64,000 nt of DNA from Ensifer sesbaniae (GTDB lineage Bacteria; Pseudomonadota; Alphaproteobacteria; Rhizobiales; Rhizobiaceae): positions 682,001 through 746,000 of the forward strand of contig NZ_JABEKU010000001.1 in NCBI RefSeq assembly GCF_013283665.1, read 5' to 3'. Both the position numbers and the translations under genes were made by a program. Of the stretch, positions 15,663-25,174 are shown piece after piece (within the stretch, counting starts at the first letter, position 1; the number at the start of each line of letters is the position of its first letter). Under the pieces are notes generated by a model. That model had not been told where the DNA came from, ran no database searches, and was given only the letters and a program-made list of their open reading frames with translations.

Positions 15663-16258
15663 CCTTGCTTTCCGCCATCAACGAGGTTTGCGACGTCGTT
15701 TCGCTCGATCGGTTCGAAAGCGTCTATGGCTCGAACGATCCGAACGCCCAGACGATGGTCGCGCTCGCGCAGGAGGCCGGCGACGAGATTGCACGCCGCG
15801 CCGATTGGCAGCGTATGCTGTCGACGCACACGGCTTCCGCCTCGCCGGAGAACCTGCCGAGCGACTACCAGCGCATGACGCCCGGTGGTGCGGTGCGGAC
15901 GGCGGCGGGCGATTTCTGCCGGCCGATCACCAACAGTTCGCAGTGGGCCGTCATCGTGGGCATCCCGTCGGCACAGCCGTATTTCTTCGTTCGCGGACAG
16001 CAGATCCTGTTTTCGCCGGCCGCGTCCGCCGTGGGCGCCGTGATCGATTACCTGTCGAAGGACTGGGTTTTGCACGACCCGGACGGGCCTCAAGCCACGC
16101 TGACCGCCGACGACGACACGCCCCTGTTTCCGGAGCGCCTGCTCGTGAAGGGCGTCATCTGGCGCTGGAAGCGACAGAAGGGCCTTCCCTACGAGGACAA
16201 CCTCGCCGAGTTCGAGGCGGATCTCCTGCAGGAAATCAACGCCGACCGAGGTGCCTGA
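15659..16258 (+). CDS. second connector/tail-neck protein
   Basis: A 199-residue protein (MTLLSAINEVCDVVSLDRFE). It has the same general plan as its upstream neighbour: an N-terminal helical half, then a beta region with LPSDYQRMTPGGAVRTAAGD, then a helical C-terminus with RWKRQKGLPYEDNLAEFEAD. It may be a distant paralog or a neck protein. The stop overlaps the next ATG (TGATG). Confidence 0.65.
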   Translation: MTLLSAINEVCDVVSLDRFESVYGSNDPNAQTMVALAQEAGDEIARRADWQRMLSTHTASASPENLPSDYQRMTPGGAVRTAAGDFCRPITNSSQWAVIVGIPSAQPYFFVRGQQILFSPAASAVGAVIDYLSKDWVLHDPDGPQATLTADDDTPLFPERLLVKGVIWRWKRQKGLPYEDNLAEFEADLLQEINADRGA

Positions 16259-17874
16259 TGAAGATAGCTGTCACGCCCGCCCGTATCGGGCAGAGCAACC
16301 GAGGCAATGTCAGCATCGGGAAACAGCAGGTTTCGGCGCCGATTACCTATCCCGCGCCGAAGCTCGGTCTGGTCACCACCGCCGACGTTGCAAGCCAGCA
16401 ACCCGGCTCCGCTCTCGTCATGCGCAATTTCCTGCCAACGCTCACCGGCTGCAAGATCCGTGGCGGATCGGTCAAGAAGGGGCTTGCGGCTGATGGCGGC
16501 GATATCAAGAGCGCTTTCAAGTACAAGTATGGCACGACCGAAAAGCTGTTCGTTGCCACCGATAGCGCCATCTACGACATGTCATCACCGGCAGTTCCAC
16601 CGGCTACCACTGCGGCAGCAGTAAGCGGCTTCGCGGGCGGGGACTGGTGCACCTTCCAGCATACCAACGCCGGCACCTCCAACCTCATTTGCTTCAACGG
16701 GGTCAACGATCGGCAGATCTACAACGGCAGCACTTGGTCGACCTCTCCGGCCATCACGTTTTCAGATTCGACGACGATGGCGCAGCTCAATTACGGCTGG
16801 CTGTTCAAGAACCGTCAGTTCTTCCTGAAGAACGCAACGCTCGATGCCTACTATCTGCCCGTCAACGCGATCGGCGGTGCCGCGGTCGTGTTCCCGCTCG
16901 GCGGCGTCATGAAAAGGGGTGGTTCTCTGTTGATGGGCTTCTCTTGGTCGCTCGAAAGCGGCGACGGTCTCTCGGATATGTGCGCTTTCATCTCGACCGA
17001 GGGCGAGGTCGCGGTTTATGCCGGCGACGATCCGTCCAGCGCGTCCTCGTTCGGCTTGAAGGGCGTCTATCAGATCGGCAAGCCGCTCGGAAAGAACGCC
17101 TGGATCCGGGCAGGCGGTGACGTCCTCGTTGCGACGAGCGACGGCCTCACGCCGATTTCGCAGGTGTTCCAACGCGATCGGCAGGCATTGAGCCTGGTCT
17201 CGGTATCCCGGCCGATCGAGGACGAATGGAAGAAGGCGGCGAACGCGACGGGCGGCGGCTGGACGCTGACACAGTGGCCCGAGCAGAACCTCGTCTTTGT
17301 CTCCTTCCCCGAAAATTCCGTCGTCACCGATACCACTTTCGTTCTCAATGTCCTGACGGGGCGATGGTCGACCATCAGTAACTGGAAAGCGCTCTGCTAT
17401 GCCACGCTTCAGGGCGGCTTGTTCTTCGGCTCCATCGACGGTTATTTCTGGCAAGGCGATATCACCGGGACCGATGACGGGCTGACCTTCAGCGCCACCT
17501 ATCTTTCGCAGTTCTCTCCGGCCGGCCAGTTCGGTCAGCGGGCACAAGCGTCACTCGCTCACATGTATTTCCTGGGCAAGTCCAAGCCCAAGGTGAGGCT
17601 GTTCGCCCGCGCTGATATGGACCGGTCCACGCCATCATTCTCTGACGTCACCGAGGGCAACACCAATTCGTCGGAATGGGACGTTGGTCTCTGGGACGTG
17701 GCGGTTTGGGATGGGGTTTCGCAGTTGGTACGCTACGATTCCCGTCAGAACGTTCGCGCAACCGGTGACATGCTCGCGGTCGGCTGTGTCATCACCTCGG
17801 GCGGCGCGGTGAAACTCGACCTCGAAATAGACCTCGCGACGCTGCAGGTGGCCGCGGGCGAGGCCAGTGCATGA
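16258..17874 (+). CDS. tail hub / DNA-stabilisation protein (P22 gp10-like)
   Basis: A 538-residue protein rich in beta strands and aromatic residues. The PAPKLGLVTTADVASQQPGS opening and the propeller-like repeats (FKYKYGTTEKLFVATDSAIY, WDVGLWDVAVWDGVSQLVRY) match packaged-DNA stabilisation proteins that close the portal in short-tailed phages. ATG 16258 overlaps the previous stop. P22 gp10 is 472 aa, so the size is close. Confidence 0.75.
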   Translation: MKIAVTPARIGQSNRGNVSIGKQQVSAPITYPAPKLGLVTTADVASQQPGSALVMRNFLPTLTGCKIRGGSVKKGLAADGGDIKSAFKYKYGTTEKLFVATDSAIYDMSSPAVPPATTAAAVSGFAGGDWCTFQHTNAGTSNLICFNGVNDRQIYNGSTWSTSPAITFSDSTTMAQLNYGWLFKNRQFFLKNATLDAYYLPVNAIGGAAVVFPLGGVMKRGGSLLMGFSWSLESGDGLSDMCAFISTEGEVAVYAGDDPSSASSFGLKGVYQIGKPLGKNAWIRAGGDVLVATSDGLTPISQVFQRDRQALSLVSVSRPIEDEWKKAANATGGGWTLTQWPEQNLVFVSFPENSVVTDTTFVLNVLTGRWSTISNWKALCYATLQGGLFFGSIDGYFWQGDITGTDDGLTFSATYLSQFSPAGQFGQRAQASLAHMYFLGKSKPKVRLFARADMDRSTPSFSDVTEGNTNSSEWDVGLWDVAVWDGVSQLVRYDSRQNVRATGDMLAVGCVITSGGAVKLDLEIDLATLQVAAGEASA

Positions 17875-18314
17875 TGGTCTGGGGCGGCGAGAGGGCGCCG
17901 GAGATCAATAGGGCCGTCGCGTCCTTTGTTGCCAGCCATATTCCCGGCTGCGAACGCGGATGGGAGAATTTCACGACGCTTGGACTAATCGACGGTGATC
18001 GGCTCGTCGCAGGTGTCGTGTTCCACAATTTCGCGCCTGAAGCCGGCGTCATTGAACTGTCGTCAGCATCGACCAGCCGGCGCTGGCTGACCCGGCCGAT
18101 GCTCAAGGCCATGTTCGGCTATCCGTTCGATCAGATTGGCTGCCAGATGGTCGTTTTGCGCGTCTCTGAGCGCAACGCCGTCATGATCGAAATCGCCGAG
18201 CGCTTCGGCTTCACGGCTCACCGGATTCCCCGGCTGCGTGGCCGGGATGAAGCGGAAATCCTGTTCACTTTAACTGATGACGAATGGCGGGCGCATCCCG
18301 TCAATCGGAGGTAA
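17871..18314 (+). CDS. GNAT-family acetyltransferase in the virion operon
   Basis: A 147-residue GNAT-like protein. FTTLGLIDGDRLVAGVVFHN is the beta2-beta4 region, LTRPMLKAMFGYPFDQIGCQ the pyrophosphate-loop helix, and VLRVSERNAVMIEIAERFGF the C-terminal half. GNAT proteins sit next to ejection proteins in several podoviruses. The substrate is unknown; it might modify a virion protein or a host target. ATGATG start overlaps the previous stop. Confidence 0.8.
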   Translation: MMVWGGERAPEINRAVASFVASHIPGCERGWENFTTLGLIDGDRLVAGVVFHNFAPEAGVIELSSASTSRRWLTRPMLKAMFGYPFDQIGCQMVVLRVSERNAVMIEIAERFGFTAHRIPRLRGRDEAEILFTLTDDEWRAHPVNRR

Positions 18315-18317
18315 ATC

Positions 18318-19910
18318 ATGGGCAAGCCCAAAGCACCGAAGGCACCGGACCCGAAAGAGACCGCGGCCGCACAGACCGGGACCAACATCGGCACGGCGAT
18401 TGCGAACCAGACGCTCGGTAACGTCAACCAGGTGACGCCCGATGGCGCGCTGACATACAGCCAGACCGGGACGAAGCAGTGGACCGATCCGACGAATGGC
18501 AAGATCTATGATCTACCGACCTATACGGCGACACAGACGCTCTCCGCCGGTCAGCAGGCAATCAAGAACCAGAGCGACAAGGCCGAGTTGAACCTCGCGA
18601 CCTTGGCGGCAGGTCAGTCTGCGAAGCTGAACGATCTGCTGGGGCGTCCGGTCGATACTTCCAAGGCGCCGGCCGCCGGTGATCCCTCGAAAATCGGTTT
18701 GCCCCAGTACACTGGCTATGGTGCTGGACCGACGCTGCAAACTTCCCTGCCCAACACCGGCAACGTGCAGTCGTCGATTGCTGGTGCTGGCAATATCCAG
18801 AGGGATGTTGCGAACGCGGGCCAGATACAGACCTCGCTGGGTGACGCGGGCGACATCACCAAGTCTTACGACTACAGCGCCGACACGTCGCGCTATGAAA
18901 ACGCGCTGATGGAGCGGATGAACCCGCAGCTCGAACGCAGCCGCGCCGCTCTGGAAACGCAGTTGGCGAACCAGGGCCTGCAGCCGGGTTCCGAGGCCTA
19001 TAACCGAGCGATAGACTCGGCAACCCGACAGGAGAACGACGCCCGCCTCGGCGCGATCCTCAATGCTGGACAGGAGCAATCGCGTCTTGCTGGTCTCGCT
19101 CGCGATCAGGCGACGTTCCAGAATGCGGCCCAGTCTCAGAACTTCAATCAGGCGCTTGCGGCGGCCGGTTTCACCAACCAAGCTCAGGCCCAGCAGTACG
19201 GCCAGAACGCCAACAACATGCAGTTGTCCAATGCCGCGCAGGCCCAGCAGTTTGGTCAGAATGCGGCGCAGTTGGAGGCGAACAATTCCGCTCAGGCGCA
19301 AAACTTCCAGCAGGCCTTGGCGGCTGCCGGGTTCGGCAATGACGCCAAGCAGCAGATGTTCCAGAACCAGAACACGACGACGGCTGCGAACAACGCCCTG
19401 AAAGATCAGTCCTTCAACGCGCAGCAGGCGCAACTGACGGCCCAGAACAACGCTCGATCGCAGTACCTGAACGAGCTTTACGCAGCGCGGAATCAGCCGA
19501 TCAACGAGATTTCGAGCCTGCTTTCGGGCGCCCAGGTCAACAATCCGAACTTCGTGCCGACGCAAGGTGTGAGCATCCCGAACGTCGATTATGCCGGCCT
19601 GGTGCAGCAGGACTATGCCAACCGCGTCAACGCCTACAACGCGAAACAGGCTGGTATCGGGTCGATCCTCGGCGGCGTCGCGGGCCTTGCCTCGCTGTCG
19701 GATGAGCGCGCGAAAAAGGACATCAAGCAGGTCGGCGGTCTCTATGAGTACCGGTACAAGGGCGAGGGCAAGGACGCTCCGAAGCGCATCGGTGTCATGG
19801 CGCAGGAGGTCGAGAAGGTCCGCCCGGACGTCGTCATCAAGGGCGACGATGGCCTTCGCCGCGTCGACTACGGCCTCTTGTTCTCCGCTGGAAAGAGGAG
19901 GGCCGCATGA
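18318..19910 (+). CDS. Q/N-rich virion protein with S74 chaperone domain
   Basis: A 530-residue protein. Residues 180-420 are Gln/Asn/Ala-rich, with a repeated unit QNFNQALAAAGFTNQAQAQQ and QNFQQALAAAGFGNDAKQQM. The last 70 residues, starting at SDERAKKDIKQVGGLYEYRY, form a peptidase S74 intramolecular chaperone. It normally trims itself from a trimeric fibre or spike (catalytic Ser-Lys in SDERAKKDI). Its place between the GNAT and ejection genes, away from the tail fibre, suggests an internal or needle component. Confidence 0.75.
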   Translation: MGKPKAPKAPDPKETAAAQTGTNIGTAIANQTLGNVNQVTPDGALTYSQTGTKQWTDPTNGKIYDLPTYTATQTLSAGQQAIKNQSDKAELNLATLAAGQSAKLNDLLGRPVDTSKAPAAGDPSKIGLPQYTGYGAGPTLQTSLPNTGNVQSSIAGAGNIQRDVANAGQIQTSLGDAGDITKSYDYSADTSRYENALMERMNPQLERSRAALETQLANQGLQPGSEAYNRAIDSATRQENDARLGAILNAGQEQSRLAGLARDQATFQNAAQSQNFNQALAAAGFTNQAQAQQYGQNANNMQLSNAAQAQQFGQNAAQLEANNSAQAQNFQQALAAAGFGNDAKQQMFQNQNTTTAANNALKDQSFNAQQAQLTAQNNARSQYLNELYAARNQPINEISSLLSGAQVNNPNFVPTQGVSIPNVDYAGLVQQDYANRVNAYNAKQAGIGSILGGVAGLASLSDERAKKDIKQVGGLYEYRYKGEGKDAPKRIGVMAQEVEKVRPDVVIKGDDGLRRVDYGLLFSAGKRRAA

Positions 19911-20179
19911 GCAACCCGTTCTCGTTCTATGCCGGTATGCGCAAACCGGACACTACCCAGAACCGGCAGCAACTGGCCGAGCAGCTGCAAGCCAAGATCA
20001 TGGGGCAGCCGATGCCCCAGAACACAGCCGAAGGCATCGGGGCACTGATGACCGGGATTGCAGCCGGTGCCGCCAAGCGGAACGCCGCGTTCCCTGTTGC
20101 CCCAGGCGGCGCGAAACCGTCGGCCCTGACCGGCCTCGCCAACTTCTTCACGATGGGCCGAAATGGAGGGCTCAACTGA
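19907..20179 (+). CDS. small virion protein, paralog of next gene's N-terminus
   Basis: A 90-residue protein. Its core AEQLQAKIMGQPMPQNTAEG followed by IGALMTGIAAG closely resembles the first 60 residues of the next protein (ARQIMGSQPKTAAEGIGALL). The product could assemble with, or be exported like, the ejection protein. It starts in an ATGA overlap. Confidence 0.65.
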   Translation: MSNPFSFYAGMRKPDTTQNRQQLAEQLQAKIMGQPMPQNTAEGIGALMTGIAAGAAKRNAAFPVAPGGAKPSALTGLANFFTMGRNGGLN

Positions 20180-22611
20180 TGGTCGGATTTCTGTTTGGTG
20201 GCGACACTGGCGAGACTGCGCAGTCGCTCGCACGCAAGCGCGATATCCAGGACGCCATTGCCCGCCAGATCATGGGTTCTCAGCCGAAGACGGCCGCCGA
20301 GGGCATCGGTGCGCTGTTGAGCGGCATCGGCGTGGGCATCAGCCGCTACCGCACCGACAAGGCGCAACAGGCGGGCACCGACGCTGCGTCGACGCTCTAC
20401 AACTCGATCCTTGGCACGCCCGCGCGCTCGGCGACCACAACCGGCGTCAAGCCCGGGGCCATGGGCGGCAACATGCCGAAGGTCGACAGCAAGGGGAACA
20501 TGCCCGTCGCCACCGTCGGCAATGACGAGATCCGCAACGGCATCATTTCGTCTGCGAACGCCCTCGGTATCGATCCGGTCGACCTCGCAACCGCCATCTC
20601 TTACGAGACCGCCGGCACCTTCGACCCGACGAAGAAGGGCCCGACCACCCAATGGGGACAGCACCAGGGGTTCCTGCAGTTCGGAGAGCCGCAGGCGAAA
20701 GAGCACGGCGTCGATTGGAACAACCCTGTCGGCTCGCAACTCGGCGAGAACGGTGCCGTCGTCAGCTACCTGCGCAAGGCCGGCGTGAAGCCTGGCATGG
20801 GCATGATGGACATCTATTCGGCCATCAACGCTGGCAGCGTGGGGCGCTACGGCGCATCGGACGCCAACAACGGCGGCGCACCCGGTACCGTGGCGGATAA
20901 GGTCAACAACCAGATGGCAGGGCATCGCCAGAAGGCGCTTGCGTTGCTGGGGAAGGGCGGCGCCACCGTTGGCGAGCCGATGGCCTACTATGACGACACC
21001 GGCCTGTCTGTCGAAAGTCGTCAGCCGGCATTCTCACCGGATGCCCAGACGAGGCCGGCCGGAAATGCTCGAGCTACAGTCGATGCGAATGCACCGCGCA
21101 ATGCTGCCGAGGCGGTGACGGCGATGGCTGGCGGCAATATGCCAGCAACGAGCCCGTTCGTGTCTCCCTTCGTTGATCCCCGCATGCAGTCGGCCGCGGC
21201 GGGCAATCAGGCCGGGGCGTCTCTCTCCGACGAGGTTGCGGCTTTCGAGCAAACTCCCGAGTACGCTGCTCGTTTCCCGGGTCGCCAGCAGCCAGCAGCG
21301 GCGCCGCAGACTACGGCGTTGCCCGCCGAGTTCCAGCGCTCCCAGCAGCTGGCGAACGCCAGCGGCGGCATCATGAGTGCGCTCAATGGTGGCACCCCTG
21401 CCAGCGAGGCCCAGATTGCCCAGGCGCGCGCTGCCGGCGAGGTTCCGCAGCCTGAGGCCACCACGGGGCAGGGCGGTGTCGATCCGCGTCTCTACGAAAT
21501 CTTGTCGAACGACTTCGCCACCCCGGAAATGAAGGCGACCGCCCGGATGATGCTTCAACAGCAGCTTGGCGACCAGGAAGCGGCGCGAGAAGAGGAGACC
21601 TGGCGCCGTCGGCAGGAGTATGAGCGTCAGGCGGCTCAGAATGACCCGCTGTATCGCATCAATCTGCAGAAGGCCCAGAAGGAGCTTGAGGACGGCAAGC
21701 GGCAGCCGCTCATCAATGCGGGGGCGGGGAACGTCTACGATCCGAACACCAAGGAATGGATCACGCCGCCTGGTGCCTCGGGCGCTGGTGGCGAGTTCCG
21801 TTTCAGCGGTAATTCGGTCGAAGCCCAGGCTCTCAACGGTCTGATGGACAGCAAGCAGTTGACGCCCGAACAGGCGCAGCAACTCGGCGCCGGTAAGACG
21901 ATCACGGGCCCGAACGGTGAACTCATCTTCCTGACGCCACAGGGTGTCTTCGGGACTTCGTCGCAGGCCGGCGGTACCGTTCAGCCGATCACGCCGAATG
22001 GCGGTCAGACCGTACCGCAGGGCAACCAGGCCAATCCTCAGATGCCACCGCAGGCCGTACCTCAGGCCCAACCTGATCAGCGTTCGCAGAATGATCCGGC
22101 CGCTCTGCCGCCGGGGCAGGCGGTTCGGAACGGAAATATCCAGCTCACCGAGCCGAAGGTACCGGAGGCTCAAAAGAACCGTGCCGCCGCCGTGGACCAG
22201 GCTTACAAGGCACTGAACACCGAACTGGACCGCTATTCCGAGTTGGTCGAGAAAACCGGTATCGAAGCCATGCCGGGAAAGAGCAAGGATCAGCTCAATT
22301 CGGTTCGTCAGGGCGTGATGCTTCAACTGAAAGAGCTGTTCAATCTGGGCGTTCTCAACGGCCCCGACCTCAGCCTTATGGAACGGATGATCTATGACCC
22401 GGTCATCGACCCGTTCAAGGAAGGCGGGATCATGAACCTGCCGGATCAGCTTTTCACGTCGATCGCTGGCAACCCCGGCGCTCGCGCGAAAAGCTCGGTC
22501 GACGAGTTGAAACGCATGATCGGGAACATCCGGAACTCGGTGTCAGGCCCGAAGAGCAATCATGGTGGCGAGCCGAGCATCGACGACCTCGTCAAGAAGT
22601 ATGGGGGCTGA
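20179..22611 (+). CDS. ejection protein with lysozyme/transglycosylase-like domain
   Basis: An 810-residue protein. After a short N-terminal segment, residues about 115-250 (IISSANALGIDPVDLATAIS through QFGEPQAKEH) resemble a goose-lysozyme or transglycosylase fold with a likely catalytic Glu in SYETAG. The long middle is Gln/Ala/Pro-rich and disordered; the C-terminal 170 residues are helical. Such proteins travel with the DNA and open the cell wall at infection. GGAGGG precedes the ATG at 20179, which overlaps the previous stop. Confidence 0.75.
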   Translation: MVGFLFGGDTGETAQSLARKRDIQDAIARQIMGSQPKTAAEGIGALLSGIGVGISRYRTDKAQQAGTDAASTLYNSILGTPARSATTTGVKPGAMGGNMPKVDSKGNMPVATVGNDEIRNGIISSANALGIDPVDLATAISYETAGTFDPTKKGPTTQWGQHQGFLQFGEPQAKEHGVDWNNPVGSQLGENGAVVSYLRKAGVKPGMGMMDIYSAINAGSVGRYGASDANNGGAPGTVADKVNNQMAGHRQKALALLGKGGATVGEPMAYYDDTGLSVESRQPAFSPDAQTRPAGNARATVDANAPRNAAEAVTAMAGGNMPATSPFVSPFVDPRMQSAAAGNQAGASLSDEVAAFEQTPEYAARFPGRQQPAAAPQTTALPAEFQRSQQLANASGGIMSALNGGTPASEAQIAQARAAGEVPQPEATTGQGGVDPRLYEILSNDFATPEMKATARMMLQQQLGDQEAAREEETWRRRQEYERQAAQNDPLYRINLQKAQKELEDGKRQPLINAGAGNVYDPNTKEWITPPGASGAGGEFRFSGNSVEAQALNGLMDSKQLTPEQAQQLGAGKTITGPNGELIFLTPQGVFGTSSQAGGTVQPITPNGGQTVPQGNQANPQMPPQAVPQAQPDQRSQNDPAALPPGQAVRNGNIQLTEPKVPEAQKNRAAAVDQAYKALNTELDRYSELVEKTGIEAMPGKSKDQLNSVRQGVMLQLKELFNLGVLNGPDLSLMERMIYDPVIDPFKEGGIMNLPDQLFTSIAGNPGARAKSSVDELKRMIGNIRNSVSGPKSNHGGEPSIDDLVKKYGG

Positions 22612-22614
22612 GAC

Positions 22615-24639
22615 GTGGCCACACTCGAACAACTCGGCATCGCGCTGCGCAACGCCGACCAAGCCGGCGACGTGCAGGCCGCGACCCGGCTTGCTGCTGA
22701 AATCAAGCGTTTGCAAGCGGCAGCTCCCGCGACGGACCCAGGAACGCCGTCCGGTCGTCACCTATCTTTCGAGGAGGGCGCGGCTCTCCTCGATCGAGAG
22801 GAGCGCGCGGCCGGTGGCAGTGGTGCCTTCGGCGCCGCGACGACGAGCTATCTCGACGGCATGCCAATCGCAGGCCCGGTTCTGCTCGGCGCCACCCAGC
22901 GCGGCGCCGCAGCTCTCTCGTCTGCGATAAATGGCAAGAGCTACGATGAGAACCTGAAGGAAGCCCAGGCGCTCACGGAAGCTGCCCAGGAGGCACACCC
23001 ACGGATCTCGACCGCCGCCGGCATCACTGGCGCCGTTGCTGGTACCTTGCCGATGGTGGCGGCTGCCCCGGCCGCATTCGGTGGGGGCAGTGCAGGCATT
23101 GGGGTGCGAAGCTTGTTGTCTGGGCTCAGTGGCGGTGTCGTGGGCGGAACCGACGCGGCCGTTCGGTCTGGCGGCGACCTTGAAGACGCCGGATGGGGCG
23201 CTGCCTCTGGCTTTGGCATGGGAGTTCTTGGGCCAACCGTGGGTAAGGTTGTCGGCGCCGGTGCCCGCAAAGTCATGGACCTTTATCGGACCGCCCGGGC
23301 AGCGCAGGCGGCCGGCACGAAGCTCAGTACCGTCAATCAGATCGCGAAGGCGATTGCCGGCGACGGTCTCGACGAGGCGGGTGTTCGCTTGCGCCTCGAC
23401 CAGCTCGGACCAGAAGGCATGATCGCTGACCTGGGTCCGAACACCCAGGGCAAAGCAGCTGCGCTGGCGGCGATGCCTGGCCGAGGGCAGGACGTCATGC
23501 GTTCGGCGCTCGAAGCGCGCCAAACCGGCGCAAATGCGCGCATCGCCAACGTTGTCGACGAGACGATGGGGCGAAAGGTTGTCCCGTCATTCGTCGACGA
23601 GGGCATTCAGGCAAACCAGCGTGTTTTGGGGCCGGAATACCAGAGGCTTTTCCAGAACGTCCGCCCGCATGACTTCCTGCCGATTGCCGACGACCTTGAC
23701 CGACAGATCCACACGCTGCGGGGCGACGCGCAGCGCGCTTTGCGGCAGGTTCGAGGAATGCTCAACACCACCGGCACAGACAGGGTCTCGAATGATCCTC
23801 GCGTGGCGTTCCAGACGCGCCAAGCCATCGACGGCATGCTCGGTACCGAGACCGACACGAAGGTGATCGCGGCGCTGACGGAAGCCCGACAGATGATCGA
23901 CGATTCCCTGACGCGCGCGGTGCCGCGGTTGAAGGAAGTCGACGCGGCCTATGCCGAACTTGCCCGCCAGCGAGAAGCGCTGACGCGCGGTCAGTCCGTG
24001 CTTGATCATGGCAGGACCGCGCCACGGCCGGCAGAACTCGAGCGCGAAATCGCCGAGGGCGCGCTTCCTCAGGGTGAGCAGATCGGGCCGTCTGCGGTCC
24101 CGTTTCGGCTTTCTCAGGGCGCCCGCGCCGAAGTCGATCGCATCCTCGGCAGCAATGCCAACGATATCGCCCGCCTTAATAAGCTGGTGAAGTCTGAGGG
24201 GGACTGGAACCGTGCGCGTCTCGCTCAACTGTTCGGCCAGGAAAAGGCGGACAAGCTATTCAGCGTACTCGACAACGAACTAACCTTTGCCCGCACCCGC
24301 CAGGCGATCACGAGCAATTCGGAAACGGCACGGCGCCTGCAGCACATCGCCGATCTAGGCGGAACGGGAGATCCGAACCTCGCCCGGAATGCCTACGCAG
24401 CTGGCGGTGCGGCTGGTGCCGTGCGCGCTGCCGGAATCCGCACCGCTGACAAGATTGCCAATGCGATCCTGGGCGGCCGGCGCGAGGCGGCGAATGCTTC
24501 GTTGGCAGAGGCGATGGTCAGCAATCGGGATGCGCTGGTGGATGCTCTGGCGCAGGCGCAGCGTCGCGGACAAAACCCGAAACTGGTCGAGGATCTCGCT
24601 AAATCAATCCTGCTTGGAAGTTCGACCGGGCCCCGATGA
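22615..24639 (+). CDS. ejection/internal virion protein (674 aa)
   Basis: A 674-residue protein starting at GTG. Residues about 65-215 are Gly/Ala-rich and hydrophobic (AAGITGAVAGTLPMVAAAPA), able to enter or cross a membrane. The rest is helical with many Arg and Asp, ending GQNPKLVEDLAKSILLG. This is the layout of P22 gp16/gp20-type ejection proteins. It closes the first late transcription unit. Confidence 0.7.
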   Translation: MATLEQLGIALRNADQAGDVQAATRLAAEIKRLQAAAPATDPGTPSGRHLSFEEGAALLDREERAAGGSGAFGAATTSYLDGMPIAGPVLLGATQRGAAALSSAINGKSYDENLKEAQALTEAAQEAHPRISTAAGITGAVAGTLPMVAAAPAAFGGGSAGIGVRSLLSGLSGGVVGGTDAAVRSGGDLEDAGWGAASGFGMGVLGPTVGKVVGAGARKVMDLYRTARAAQAAGTKLSTVNQIAKAIAGDGLDEAGVRLRLDQLGPEGMIADLGPNTQGKAAALAAMPGRGQDVMRSALEARQTGANARIANVVDETMGRKVVPSFVDEGIQANQRVLGPEYQRLFQNVRPHDFLPIADDLDRQIHTLRGDAQRALRQVRGMLNTTGTDRVSNDPRVAFQTRQAIDGMLGTETDTKVIAALTEARQMIDDSLTRAVPRLKEVDAAYAELARQREALTRGQSVLDHGRTAPRPAELEREIAEGALPQGEQIGPSAVPFRLSQGARAEVDRILGSNANDIARLNKLVKSEGDWNRARLAQLFGQEKADKLFSVLDNELTFARTRQAITSNSETARRLQHIADLGGTGDPNLARNAYAAGGAAGAVRAAGIRTADKIANAILGGRREAANASLAEAMVSNRDALVDALAQAQRRGQNPKLVEDLAKSILLGSSTGPR

Positions 24640-24813
24640 GGCGCCGAAACGCTCATTGACCGCCCAGAGAATGGCGACCAAAGCTGCGCCGCAGAGAAAA
24701 CCAATCGGGAAGTCTGGACCGAACCAAGCCTTCAGCGAGAGGAAACTCTCGCGGAAGGCGAAGAGCACCAACGCGGTCACTGCGATGCAGGCGATTTGAA
24801 CGATCCGGATCAT
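24604..24813 (-). CDS. small two-helix membrane protein (69 aa)
   Basis: A 69-residue protein with two predicted transmembrane segments (IVQIACIAVTALVLFAF and FPIGFLCGAALVAILWAV) and a polar C-terminus. It is convergent with the ejection gene and overlaps it by 36 bases. The start lacks a clear ribosome site. A holin-like or exclusion role is possible but nothing proves it. Confidence 0.45.
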   Translation of the reverse strand: MIRIVQIACIAVTALVLFAFRESFLSLKAWFGPDFPIGFLCGAALVAILWAVNERFGASSGPGRTSKQD

Positions 24814-24848
24814 CGCTACAACATACACGAGAAACACGAGAAATGAAG

Positions 24849-24872
24849 AACCCGAGGGGAGTGCCTCGGGTT
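24849..24872 (-). terminator. intrinsic terminator
   Basis: AACCCGAGG (24849-24857) and CCTCGGGTT (24864-24872) form a 9-bp stem with a 6-base loop. It starts 12 bases beyond the stop of the leftward gene at 24885; a T-rich stretch (CTTCATTTC) follows on that strand. Confidence 0.65.
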
Positions 24873-24884
24873 CCTGGGGGTAAC

Positions 24885-25049
24885 CTACCGAAGACCCTCG
24901 CAACGAAGCTGATGTGTACCAGCCTGATATCGCCGAAGGTTGCCGAGCTTCATATTCTGATGTCTCGGACATGCGCCATTCGCTTTATGCGGCTTGCACA
25001 AAAGGCAGCCGGCTCGCGCGTTCTTTGGTTTCCGTCGCTTGTGATGCAT
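24885..25049 (-). CDS. small GCLLCKP protein (54 aa)
   Basis: A 54-residue basic protein with the motif RRKPKNARAGCLLCKPHKAN near the start, seen in very short proteins scattered over bacterial genomes. The CxxC could bind a metal together with CPRH downstream. GGAG sits before the ATG and a terminator follows the stop. These two signals support the gene despite its size. The function is unknown. Confidence 0.6.
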   Translation of the reverse strand: MHHKRRKPKNARAGCLLCKPHKANGACPRHQNMKLGNLRRYQAGTHQLRCEGLR

Positions 25050-25174
25050 TTCCAACTCCGATCAATGTCGGTGCGCCCTCCAGGCGCCCGAGTGTGATCG
25101 GGGGAGGTCCAATAAGTGCGAATTGGTTCATCGGCTTGGTCATGGCAGCAAGATAGAAGAAGACCGAGAGTGGA

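Noticed and set aside
24985..25143. A 52-codon minus-strand frame starting ATG 25143
   Set aside because: It overlaps the better-supported GCLLCKP gene (24885-25049) in another frame and lacks a ribosome site.
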